Origin: an uncultured Myxococcales bacterium
GTDB taxonomy: Bacteria; Myxococcota_A; UBA9042
NCBI GenBank assembly: GCA_903840165.1
Contig: CAIMEY010000051.1
Location: 62,001-126,000, forward strand
DNA: 64,000 nucleotides
Reading direction: 5' to 3'
Below are positions 52,624 to 61,122 of this stretch, in pieces; the first letter of the stretch is position 1; the number at the start of each line of letters is the position of its first letter. The position numbers and the translations under genes were made by a program. The notes beneath the pieces were generated by a model, which was not told the origin of the DNA, ran no database searches, and worked only from the letters and a program-made list of their open reading frames with translations.

Positions 52624-54190
52624 GCTCTTATTTCTACTACTGATTGCTGGCATCCTGAGCTGCGGCGGCCTACCGGTCTCAGCGCCAGTCCAGGCCAGCG
52701 CGACCGCCAGCAAACGCTGTCTCATCCTGGCCACCAACGACAGTGAGAGCAATTTCGACGGCCTCAAAGGGGCCGACGGCACCTATGGGCTGCCAATCGC
52801 GCGCATAGCCGGAGTGTATCAACGCGAATTGCAAAGAAATCCAGGGGGTGTCTTGCTGGTCGAGGGAGGCGACATCCTCCAGGGCCGTTACATGGAGCGC
52901 CTCGATGGCAATGCCGTGGCCGCCCGCCGCGCCGCATTCGACATCTACGCTGGGGCCGGCTACACGTGGATGACTTTAGGGAATCATGAGTTCGACGCCA
53001 ACACCAAGACCTTGAGCGCAGCGCTTGCTGGTCGACATCCCGGCCTATTGGACCTCAATGTCGACCCCAGCGCCCTATCAACCCAAAATAATTGGCAAAT
53101 TGTTGAGTGCGGTGGGATCCGTCTTGCGCTCGCGGGCGTGCTGACGCCGAGCACCCGCACCATCAGCGACCCTGGTGAACTCGAAATCCGCAGTCCGATA
53201 AAGGCTTTACATGACCATCCGCCGCCGCCGGCCGATGCTCGGGTATTGCTGTCGCACTTAGGGATTGACGATGACGAGCAATTAGCCAAAGAAAGCAATT
53301 ACCTAGACGTCATCATCGGCGGCCATTCGCACACGTTGCTGCCCGCGGCGCGCCAGGTTGGGCAGGTACGCATTGGCCAAAGTGGCAGCCGCTTCTCGCA
53401 CCTCGCCTTCTGGGAACTATCTATTGTTCAAGGGAAATTGCAGATCAACTACCACCTTGAGCCGGTCAACGAGGCGATGCCCGTGGCGGCCGAAGTGGCC
53501 CAGGCGGTGACGGCATTGCGCGCCACGTTGGTGGCCGAGGAGGTCATCGGCGAACGGAAAATAGCCTGGGATCTTGAAGACTTGGCTCATAGCGATTATC
53601 CGCGCCGTGCCGCTCGCGCCGTCCAGCAGTACGCCCAGGCGCACACCAAGGCTCCGGTCGACGCTGCCCTTTTGAATTTTGGCGGTTTTCGCTCGTCTGA
53701 ACGCTACCCACCGGGCCCCGTGACCAATGTGCAGGTGCAGGCGATTCACCCTTTCAAGAATCGCCTTGTGTTTGTGCAGTTGCATGGCGATCAACTGCAG
53801 GCCGTCTTGGAGAACAGCTGCACCACGGGCCACAGTGAAGCGCATGGACGCAACCTTGTCGGCTGGGGCCTTGATTTTCATTGCGATTTAACCAAGCCGA
53901 GCATTGTCTACCGCATGGCGGACAATCAGCCCATCGGCATTGCCACACCCGGCCAGCGCGCAACCGTCAAGGTGCAGGGCAAACCCCTTGATCTCCAAGC
54001 GACCTACCGCATCGCCACCCTCGATTACCTGGCCCGCGGCGGCAGCAGCTACTTTGCCCTGACGCTAGGCCAACGGACCTGTGCCGATGGCACCGTTTTT
54101 TCGGGCCCAGGATCCTGCGCTAACTCTCCGCTTTTATGGGAAATCATCGCTCAGTCTGTGGTCGAAAGCCGCCTAGACGCGCCGTTGTAG
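52616..54190 (+). CDS. 5'-nucleotidase/metallophosphoesterase lipoprotein (UshA-like)
   Basis: 524 aa. GTG 52616 overlaps the aldolase stop by eight bases and opens a signal peptide with a probable lipidation Cys (FLLLIAGILSCGG). The metallophosphoesterase domain shows ILATNDSESNFDG, VLLVEGGDILQGRY, LGNHEFDAN and IGGHSHTLLP. The C-terminal 5'-nucleotidase domain has NFGGFRS, NRLVFVQLHGDQLQAVLE and YRIATLDYLARGG. UshA-type enzymes free nucleosides, phosphate or sugars from nucleotides in the periplasm. The usual D-x-H of block I reads NDSESN here, so one metal ligand may differ. Confidence 0.88.
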   Translation: MAKLLFLLLIAGILSCGGLPVSAPVQASATASKRCLILATNDSESNFDGLKGADGTYGLPIARIAGVYQRELQRNPGGVLLVEGGDILQGRYMERLDGNAVAARRAAFDIYAGAGYTWMTLGNHEFDANTKTLSAALAGRHPGLLDLNVDPSALSTQNNWQIVECGGIRLALAGVLTPSTRTISDPGELEIRSPIKALHDHPPPPADARVLLSHLGIDDDEQLAKESNYLDVIIGGHSHTLLPAARQVGQVRIGQSGSRFSHLAFWELSIVQGKLQINYHLEPVNEAMPVAAEVAQAVTALRATLVAEEVIGERKIAWDLEDLAHSDYPRRAARAVQQYAQAHTKAPVDAALLNFGGFRSSERYPPGPVTNVQVQAIHPFKNRLVFVQLHGDQLQAVLENSCTTGHSEAHGRNLVGWGLDFHCDLTKPSIVYRMADNQPIGIATPGQRATVKVQGKPLDLQATYRIATLDYLARGGSSYFALTLGQRTCADGTVFSGPGSCANSPLLWEIIAQSVVESRLDAPL

Positions 54191-54208
54191 GACGTCTGCC
54201 TGTGGCCG

Positions 54209-55744
54209 TTAGAACGCGCGCCGCAGGTCCAGCAACACCTGATTGTCCGTCTTGAAAAGGCCACCGGGCGTGCCAACGTCGCCGCCCATGACCACGGCGC
54301 CAAGCCCAAGGCGCCAGTTATCGGCCACCTCGTAGGCCACATGGGGCAAGACGGCCCAATCGCCCAGAGTAACCCCATACATCCCGCCTAGTTGCAGCGT
54401 CCAGGGTTGCCCCGGCCCCAGCCTCGCCACGCCACCACCAGCCAAGGTCACCTGATGACGCGCCGAGAGAAATAGCTTGGTTGTTTCAGGAACATCCATC
54501 GCATACTGGTAGTTCCCTTCGACGATCAACGTCAGCCAATCGTCGCGTTGATAGGCAACCCCTAGCCCGGCTTGAAAAATTCCCGTGCGCACCGCCTGAA
54601 ACTGCGTGTCCAGGAGTACGCGCCCCAAGGCTGTCCCTACCTTGGGCGAGACAGCTACGTCGCTGTGGAGCGAAAATCCGTTGCCCAACTCACCACTTGC
54701 CTGCACACCCGTGGTCAGGCGTCGCTGCCACTGCGCTTGAATCAAATCCGTGGGCCCCGTTCCGGCGGCGTTGAGGCGATCTTCCGCTGCAGTGACCTGG
54801 GGATCCATGGCCAGCGCGATCTGCTTGCTGCGGTCAAAGCCAGCCTGGGCAAAGCGCGCGAGCACCACGGCCAGATCGGGATTGACGCGCAGGATCGGCA
54901 GGCGATCCCAGTTCCAAATCGCAACTGCGGCCAAATCCCAATCAGCCATGCGCAGTTGCCAGCGCGCGGCCACCGAGCCCTGCAGGGGCGTTGCCGGCGG
55001 CGGTTGCAGGGCCTGCATCAAGGTGTCGCCCAGAGACCGATCGAGGCGTAAGTCCGCATGACGCAAGAGAGGCCATAGGGTCGCCGGCAGACTTGGCCCC
55101 AGATCGGGGCGCAGCATCGCTGTGTCCGTGGCAAAGGGACTGAAGCGGTGCTGGGTGAAAAATGGCAGAAAAACAAGGTCTAATGAACCAGGACCAAGAG
55201 GCCGCACCAGGCGCACGAGCATGTCGGGCAGGAGGTTGCTCTCTTCCTGCCCCAGGCTGCCGATCAAGCCTTGGGAGAAATCGGCCGGGTTGAGAATCCG
55301 GAAAGGACTGGCAATTTCCATGGCGCCCCAGGACACAATGTCCCGACCGACCGTCAGCTGGCCCAGGCGGGTGTCCCACTGCACATAGGCTTGGCGCAGG
55401 TCGGCGACAGCGTCGTAGCGCATGCCAAGATCTGGAAAATGCGCGCGAAATGCGGGCATGTAGCTGCCCTGCTCATGGCCAACGGCGGCCACGTGCCACA
55501 GTCGAGCGCCGAGGTGAACGCGCGCGTCGTCTGCTAGCGGGTGCTGCAGGTCTAAGTCCAGGCGAGAACGCAGGATCAGCACGTCTTCTGCCGGATCCTC
55601 AGCCTGGGTATCAGCGCCGATCAATTCGCGCCAACTTCCCGAAAACAGTGTCGGCATCGTGGCTTGGGCCAAGGCCGCCGTGCAATGGAGCGGCAAGCTG
55701 AACAGCGCCGTGAGGACGGCCGCGCGCAATCCGAGCCTAACCAT
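54209..55744 (-). CDS. outer-membrane beta-barrel protein, DUF1302-like
   Basis: 511 aa with a signal peptide (LRAAVLTALFSLPLHCTAAL, cleavage near ALAQA) and a C-terminal Phe typical of proteins inserted by BAM. Alternating aromatic/hydrophobic strands run throughout. The segment RQAYVQWDTRLGQLTVGRDI followed by SWGAMEIASPFRILNPADF is the hallmark of DUF1302-like porins. Such barrels often accompany LolA-like proteins and MMPL exporters; the LolA-like gene is close (56.8 kb) but no exporter is in the window. Convergent with the nucleotidase gene. Confidence 0.75.
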   Translation of the reverse strand: MVRLGLRAAVLTALFSLPLHCTAALAQATMPTLFSGSWRELIGADTQAEDPAEDVLILRSRLDLDLQHPLADDARVHLGARLWHVAAVGHEQGSYMPAFRAHFPDLGMRYDAVADLRQAYVQWDTRLGQLTVGRDIVSWGAMEIASPFRILNPADFSQGLIGSLGQEESNLLPDMLVRLVRPLGPGSLDLVFLPFFTQHRFSPFATDTAMLRPDLGPSLPATLWPLLRHADLRLDRSLGDTLMQALQPPPATPLQGSVAARWQLRMADWDLAAVAIWNWDRLPILRVNPDLAVVLARFAQAGFDRSKQIALAMDPQVTAAEDRLNAAGTGPTDLIQAQWQRRLTTGVQASGELGNGFSLHSDVAVSPKVGTALGRVLLDTQFQAVRTGIFQAGLGVAYQRDDWLTLIVEGNYQYAMDVPETTKLFLSARHQVTLAGGGVARLGPGQPWTLQLGGMYGVTLGDWAVLPHVAYEVADNWRLGLGAVVMGGDVGTPGGLFKTDNQVLLDLRRAF

Positions 55745-55978
55745 TGATAATATCTCTGCAAATCAAGAGTTGGCTCCCTGCAGCACCCGTGGGAACAGAG
55801 CCAAGGGGCAACCGCCCCGCACAATTGCCCAACAACAGCGCATTCCGTCAAGAAGGCGTGCAAAGACAGAAGCGCAGGGCCCTCCAGCTACAGCGCAATG
55901 CGCGTCACCGGTTGAAGCCTCGGCCATCCTGGGCGATGCTAACGCCCCCTTGGCGCCCGTGCGCCTCCTGGAGACCGG

Positions 55979-56779
55979 ATGCTACACTTTACCATGGACG
56001 GCTTTGGCGGCCATCGCTCGCGCTTTGACGACATTCGGCTCATTTACGAACTGCTGGAAGAGTTGCCGAGTAAGCTAGGCCTGCAACCGGCGATGCCACC
56101 GATGCTTTTGCCGTATTACAACGGCGTCGAGCCCGACGATTGCGGCATTTCCGGCTTTGTCTTCCTGGCCGGTGGACACTTCACGATTCACACGTTTTCC
56201 TTTCGGGAATGCTATTTTGTCGACCTTGTGGCTCCCCAGGCCTTTGACACGGCGGAGCTGACGGCCGCCCTGCGAACGGCGCTGCCGGTGCGCTCGGTCG
56301 AGGTTCATACGGCACGCCGCCCCAAGCCCTTTGACGAAATTCCTGTGCATCCAAGCGAGGATTTCGGCCCCCACCTGCTGATCAACATCGCGGGCTATGC
56401 GGGGCCGCGCGACATGGATGGCCTGTTCCGCGTGTTTGACAACCTGCCACCGCGGATCGACATGACGCCGATCATGCGACCGTATGTCCTTCGTTCCAAA
56501 GACGAATCGGGCAGATCGCGTTTGTCGGCCATGACCATGATCGCCGAGTCGCACATCGCCCTGCACGTCGAAGAGGACAGCGACACGGCCTATTTTGATA
56601 TTTTCTCGTGTAAATTCTTTGATATCGACATGGTCCTGAACCAGTTGAAGGCGGCCTTCCCCGGAAAAAGTCATACTGTGCAACTGATTTCGCGCGGTTG
56701 TGGCTATCGGGTCAAGCGTACGGAGCGAGAACCCGAACACGCCAGGACCAAGGCGTGGCTGAGCACCCGGCCGCAGTAG
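55979..56779 (+). CDS. two-domain S-adenosylmethionine decarboxylase homologue (SpeD/SpeH fold)
   Basis: 266 aa, a tandem fusion of two prokaryotic AdoMetDC domains. The C-terminal domain keeps the self-processing site Glu190-Ser191 (IAESHIALH), which would give the pyruvoyl cofactor, and Cys211 (DIFSCKFFD). The N-terminal domain aligns as FLAGGHFTIHTFSF: Gly-Gly replaces Glu-Ser and the active-site Cys is lost (VDLVAPQ), so it cannot process. Polyamine synthesis (decarboxylated AdoMet for spermidine) is the family role, but several SpeD homologues have other decarboxylase activities. GGAG lies five bases before the ATG. No spermidine synthase is adjacent. Confidence 0.88.
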   Translation: MLHFTMDGFGGHRSRFDDIRLIYELLEELPSKLGLQPAMPPMLLPYYNGVEPDDCGISGFVFLAGGHFTIHTFSFRECYFVDLVAPQAFDTAELTAALRTALPVRSVEVHTARRPKPFDEIPVHPSEDFGPHLLINIAGYAGPRDMDGLFRVFDNLPPRIDMTPIMRPYVLRSKDESGRSRLSAMTMIAESHIALHVEEDSDTAYFDIFSCKFFDIDMVLNQLKAAFPGKSHTVQLISRGCGYRVKRTEREPEHARTKAWLSTRPQ

Positions 56780-56812
56780 GGAAATTCCACCAGGACTTGG
56801 CGAGGGGATACC

Positions 56813-57586
56813 ATGAAAAGACTGGGCATTTTTCCACTTCTGCTGCTTATTTTGCTACCGGCCCACGCCCATGCGACCGATGATCCCGGGGCTCGCAAGT
56901 TGCTGGATGACGCGGCGCAGAAGAATGCCGCCGGCTTTCAGACCGGGCAGTCCAAGACGAGAATCACGCTCAAGCTTTCAAATGGCAAAGAGAAAACCTG
57001 GGTGACTCTGGCTCGGTCGGCGCGGATCGCCGGCAAACTCAAGACGCGGGTGACCTTTTTGGACCCGGCGGAGGACCGCGGCGTCGAGTTGCTCCTGCTC
57101 GAGGAGTCCAAGGGTAAGGTCGCGCAATACTTGTGGATGCCCAAGACCCATCGCCTGCGGCCGGTGGGCGGATCGCAGAAGAATGCACCCTTTATGGGCA
57201 CCGACTTCAGCTTTGGCGACTTGGAAAGCCACGCCTTGCAGACGGGCGAGGCGCGTAAGCTGGGCAATGAACCGATGCAGGGCGCGGCGTGTGCGCACGT
57301 GTCCATACAAGTCACTGATCCGGATGAGCTTTACAGCAAGGTTGACCTTTGGATCGACGACAAACTCGGTGTGCCGCGCAAAATCGATTACTTTGACAAG
57401 CAAAACAAGCACATCAAGACGCTGTCCGTGGATGAAATCAGCCAGGATGGCGGCCATGCGACGCTCAAGCGCTTTCATATGCAGAACCTAGAGCGTGGCT
57501 CGGTCACCAGCGTGGAAACTACCGAGATGGATAGCAAAATCGCTTTGCCGGACGCGATCTTTCAGCCCGACGCCTTGGGCAAGTGA
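56813..57586 (+). CDS. outer-membrane lipoprotein-sorting-like protein (LolA-like, PF17131)
   Basis: 257 aa, periplasmic. The signal peptide is MKRLGIFPLLLLILLPAHAH. The mature part contains the open-barrel LolA-like fold: TRITLKLSNGKEKTWVTLAR, LWMPKTHRLRPVG, the conserved GTDFSFGDLE, and YSKVDLWIDDKLGVPRKIDY. Members are usually encoded with MMPL/RND exporters and probably carry lipids across the periplasm. Here it follows the AdoMetDC-like gene by 33 bases and has GAGGGG before its ATG. The lipid cargo is unknown. Confidence 0.88.
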   Translation: MKRLGIFPLLLLILLPAHAHATDDPGARKLLDDAAQKNAAGFQTGQSKTRITLKLSNGKEKTWVTLARSARIAGKLKTRVTFLDPAEDRGVELLLLEESKGKVAQYLWMPKTHRLRPVGGSQKNAPFMGTDFSFGDLESHALQTGEARKLGNEPMQGAACAHVSIQVTDPDELYSKVDLWIDDKLGVPRKIDYFDKQNKHIKTLSVDEISQDGGHATLKRFHMQNLERGSVTSVETTEMDSKIALPDAIFQPDALGK

Positions 57587-57620
57587 CGCAGGCGTTCCGG
57601 GCGGGATCGAGGTGGAACCC

Positions 57621-57938
57621 ATGGCGAGCGTGACCCTGCACCTATGTACGACGTGTCGAAAGCGGCGAGGACCGGACGTCGCTACTACGCGCCAACTCAG
57701 CACTGCTGCTGGGAAAATGGGCGTACATGTCGAACTCACCTCGTGCCTGTCCGGCTGCCAGCAGGGCCTGTGCGCGATGGTGGAGACTCCGGACGGCATG
57801 GTCCGCTTGCGCCAATTCAGGCGCGTGGATCAGGTGCAACTCGCGATTTCTACACATGAACAGCTCATCGACGGCCAAGCGGTGCCGGGCCTGGACGTGA
57901 TCAGCCGCGTGAACTGGAGTGAGTGGAATCACGAATAA
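57621..57938 (+). CDS. DUF1636 family metal-binding protein
   Basis: 105 aa, small soluble Cys-rich protein. The order CTTC near the start (LHLCTTCRKRRG), then SCLSGCQQGLC and a hydrophobic strand AMVETPDGMVRLRQF, matches DUF1636, a thioredoxin-like fold proposed to bind an iron-sulfur cluster or metal. Some relatives lie beside cobalamin or nitrogen-fixation genes; there are none here. ATG 57621 was chosen because the conserved part starts at once; the stop is 24 bases from the convergent FadL-like gene. Confidence 0.8.
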   Translation: MASVTLHLCTTCRKRRGPDVATTRQLSTAAGKMGVHVELTSCLSGCQQGLCAMVETPDGMVRLRQFRRVDQVQLAISTHEQLIDGQAVPGLDVISRVNWSEWNHE

Positions 57939-57962
57939 TTCTAGGCCTCTGAGCAGCCCCGC

Positions 57963-59396
57963 CTAGAACGCCCACTTCAGGTCCATCCCCACGGCCAGCA
58001 AATCGCCCCAGGACTGAAAACCGGGAAAGCCAGGATTGCCGGTTTGCAGGCCCTGCGCCTGGGCAATCGTTTGACCATACGCATCCTTGGTGTTGTCTGG
58101 CAGTTCATCGCACAAGGTCTTGACGCCCGGCCCGCAGGCCACGTACGTCTTGGGCACGACCTTGTTGGTGTCGCGGGCCAGCAGGTGATGCCACTGCGCG
58201 TACCAGCCTAGATCGACAGGCGATCCAAAGATCTTCATCTGATGGGTCGCGCCCACGGAAGCGACGATGCGGTCATTATCGACATAGTTGCTGCGCCCAT
58301 TTTGATCAGGCACGGGCGTGGGTTCCCAGCGCAGCCCGGCCATCAAGGTGCGGTCGCCTGTGGCTTGGTATTCCAGCCCGGAGCGCACGCTGGTCGTGTC
58401 GTGAAAACCTGCGAGATTACCTAGGGAATCCAGATAGCGGCTCCACAATTGGCGGGCGATGTCCAGGGTCCAGTGCAGCCGGCCCGCGTTGTACTGAGAA
58501 CCGGCGACAATCTGATGCGGCTGAAAATTAGCAATAAATGTAGAGTGTTGCGGCGTCGGGAACGTAGAATCGTTCTGGAATCCTTTGACTTGAATCTCAT
58601 TGTTGATGTCGAGGCGGAAGTAGTTTTCACCGCGCCACGTCAGGCCCAATTGCCAAGGCGCATTGGGGGTTAGCGTAATCCCGGCCTGCTGCGCAAATCG
58701 CGCGCTTTGGTCATTGTGGACCACCATTTGCAGGTTCTCTTGGTGAGCGGGGTCCGACAAGTAAGCCTGACTATTGGTCATTGCCTGCGGCAGAAAGGAC
58801 ACAGCCGTGCCGACGGCCAGCCAATCGGTGAGTTGATAGGCTAGCCCGGCCATAATCACTTGGTGCTGATCGCGGGCACCTAGCAACTCAAAGTCCAAGC
58901 GATTGCTGAAGTATTGCTCCTGCTCATTGGGATACCGCGTGTCCTGCGACATCAAGTGGTTGACCGGCAACATCGCGGCAAAGCCGACGCGCAAGTTCGG
59001 CAAACCCAAGCTGCCGACCATGCCGAAGTGGATGCCATAGAAATTATTGATATCTTGGGTGTCTCCGCGCGGCCGCAATCGCCGATCGTAACCGATGAGG
59101 GGCCCACCAGGACCCAAGTCTGGAATATCATACCCACTTGGCCGAGGTTTGAGACGGATGTTGACGTCGTCATACGCCATCATCAGACCAGCGCCCATGC
59201 CGCTGTGGGCGTGCGCAAGGCCTGCGGGGTTGTAGTACACGGCCGTGTAATCATTGACGGCTGCAGTCATGGCGCTGCCGGTAGCGATGCCGCGTGCGCC
59301 CAGGCCATAGGTATCCAGCGGATTGGCCCATAGCGGCACGACCATGGCAAATACCACCCCAAAGGCAGCGAATTGCAAGGCAATACGACGTTCCAC
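57963..59396 (-). CDS. FadL/OmpP1/TodX-family outer-membrane transporter
   Basis: 477-aa outer-membrane barrel for passive uptake of hydrophobic molecules such as long-chain fatty acids. GTG 59396 has GGGAGG five bases upstream and opens a signal peptide (LQFAAFGVVFAMVVPLWA). The mature N-terminus NPLDTYGLGARGIATGSAMT and YTAVYYNPAGLAHA form the hatch region of the family. The barrel strands (LGLTWRGENYFRLDINNEI) and terminal Phe (GMDLKWAF) are typical. Convergent with the DUF1636 gene, divergent from the TPR gene. Confidence 0.88.
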   Translation of the reverse strand: MERRIALQFAAFGVVFAMVVPLWANPLDTYGLGARGIATGSAMTAAVNDYTAVYYNPAGLAHAHSGMGAGLMMAYDDVNIRLKPRPSGYDIPDLGPGGPLIGYDRRLRPRGDTQDINNFYGIHFGMVGSLGLPNLRVGFAAMLPVNHLMSQDTRYPNEQEQYFSNRLDFELLGARDQHQVIMAGLAYQLTDWLAVGTAVSFLPQAMTNSQAYLSDPAHQENLQMVVHNDQSARFAQQAGITLTPNAPWQLGLTWRGENYFRLDINNEIQVKGFQNDSTFPTPQHSTFIANFQPHQIVAGSQYNAGRLHWTLDIARQLWSRYLDSLGNLAGFHDTTSVRSGLEYQATGDRTLMAGLRWEPTPVPDQNGRSNYVDNDRIVASVGATHQMKIFGSPVDLGWYAQWHHLLARDTNKVVPKTYVACGPGVKTLCDELPDNTKDAYGQTIAQAQGLQTGNPGFPGFQSWGDLLAVGMDLKWAF

Positions 59397-59693
59397 TCGG
59401 GCCTCCCTGAACGTTTGCCTCTCCCTGACAGTCGTGCAAGACCGTGCGATCAAAGGCGATCCTGGCTTGCGCAGACAGCCACGAACGCGCCGGCCCATCA
59501 CGGCTAGATCGACGCACGGGACCAAGCGCGCCAAGGGTGCCACGGCCGCGATGCTGGCGCTACGGGGCGTCCTCGCACAAGGTCCTGACGCCAGGGGCGC
59601 CAAGCGGATTGGGCTGCCTCGCGGTTGCGGTGCGGGGCAATTGGCGGTATCTGTCCAGGTTGTTGCAAGCCCATCACATGGGCGGAGCCGGTT

Positions 59694-61049
59694 GTGGCCC
59701 CCAGACGAACGACGCCATTGCTGAAGCTGACCGCCTCCCGTCGACGAACGCCGGCGTGGGCCAAATCTTTCCTTCTGATCTTACTCTGTTGCGCCGCGGT
59801 CTCTCCCTTGCTGGTTCGTCCAGTGCGCGCCGCCATCCCAGGGCCCCTGACCTGTCCACACCCCGTCATTCTTCCCGGCCAGGATCGCGCGCTGGAACAG
59901 ATGGTTACGCCGAGCAGCCTGCCCCAAGGGCTGACGCAGACCGACGGCGACGTGCTCCGCGACCGCATTCGGGTGCACTTCGTCGGGACCAATCATCAGC
60001 GCTATGACTATGAATTGTTGCCGATTGCTTTGGATACCGGAGGGGGCCTGCTGCGCTCGGCGCGGTGGTCGATGTATCGGTTGCAGCCCTGCGCGGTCGC
60101 AGGTGTAGCATGCCCGGTGTCAGCAGAGCTTCTGAAACAACTGGATAATCTGCTTGTGCAGGCCGTCATCATCGGTGAAGACGCGGTCTCGCTTGGCTGT
60201 CAGGATCCTGCCAATAGCCGCGACGCTATCGGCTTGAAATTGCAGCAGATTGACATCGAACTTCGGCAGAGCGGCTTGCAAGTGGCCCGCAGCCAGCTGG
60301 ATTTGTTGACTTCGAACGCAGAGACTAGCCAATGGCCTGTGGAAAACCGCGTCGACGTCGCCTTGTTGTGGCTAAGGCTGGGCGTGCCGGAGCGCGCAGT
60401 CGTCTGGGCCCAAAGAGCGGTGCAACACTTTGAACCGACGCGAGATTTGCGCGCGCCTCTTTCGCCTAACCAACGGCTCCTAGGCGCGCGTATGGCCGCA
60501 GCGCAGGCGATTCTGCATCAACCGGCCCTAGCGCTAACGTGGCTCGACCTATGTGGTCAGCGGGCTCAGCCGGATCGATGCAGCGTGATTCCTGTGGCCC
60601 AAGCGCTTGCTCTTTCAGGGGAAATCACAGCGGCAACGCTTGCGCTGCAGGCCGAAATCAAGCGCAGTCCAACCGATCCCGAACTCCACCACACCTACAT
60701 CGACGTCTTGGCGCGCAGTGACAATCATGCGCAGAGTCTGGTCGCCGCCCAGGCCGCGGTGGCTGCGGTGCCTGGGGACCACGCTCTGGAACAGGCGCTT
60801 GGCGATGCCCTGGCCCGCGTGGGTAGGCCGAGCGAAGCCCTGCACGTCTTTGAGGCCGAACTAGCCAAAGATCCCACGGATGTGCACGCGCGATTGCAGG
60901 CCGAAGCGTTGAGGCAGACCGTGGCGCGCAGTCAGCCCAAGGTGAGCAAAGGGACGTTACCGCCGTGGCTGGGTCCCGTCGCAACCCTGATCGTCGTGTT
61001 GATCGGCATAGTTTGGGCGTGGCGGCGGCACGCAAAATCCGCGAAATAG
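59694..61049 (+). CDS. TPR-repeat membrane-anchored protein
   Basis: 451 aa. GTG 59694 is chosen for its ribosome site GGAG six bases upstream. An Arg-rich lead and a hydrophobic segment (SFLLILLCCAAVSPLLV) form a signal peptide or anchor. A ~200-residue region of unknown fold follows (YDYELLPIALDTGGGLLRSA), then TPR-like repeats (ALALSGEITAATLALQAEIK, LAKDPTDVHARLQ) and a C-terminal membrane helix (GPVATLIVVLIGIVWAWRRH) with a basic tail. The repeats would face the periplasm. Divergent from fadL; role unknown. Confidence 0.78.
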   Translation: MAPRRTTPLLKLTASRRRTPAWAKSFLLILLCCAAVSPLLVRPVRAAIPGPLTCPHPVILPGQDRALEQMVTPSSLPQGLTQTDGDVLRDRIRVHFVGTNHQRYDYELLPIALDTGGGLLRSARWSMYRLQPCAVAGVACPVSAELLKQLDNLLVQAVIIGEDAVSLGCQDPANSRDAIGLKLQQIDIELRQSGLQVARSQLDLLTSNAETSQWPVENRVDVALLWLRLGVPERAVVWAQRAVQHFEPTRDLRAPLSPNQRLLGARMAAAQAILHQPALALTWLDLCGQRAQPDRCSVIPVAQALALSGEITAATLALQAEIKRSPTDPELHHTYIDVLARSDNHAQSLVAAQAAVAAVPGDHALEQALGDALARVGRPSEALHVFEAELAKDPTDVHARLQAEALRQTVARSQPKVSKGTLPPWLGPVATLIVVLIGIVWAWRRHAKSAK

Positions 61050-61122
61050 TCCCACGCTCCCCTGAAATAATTGCCTATCAATCGGTCAAATGCCCGGTAT
61101 ACGCAGCGTCCTGGGCGCTGGC

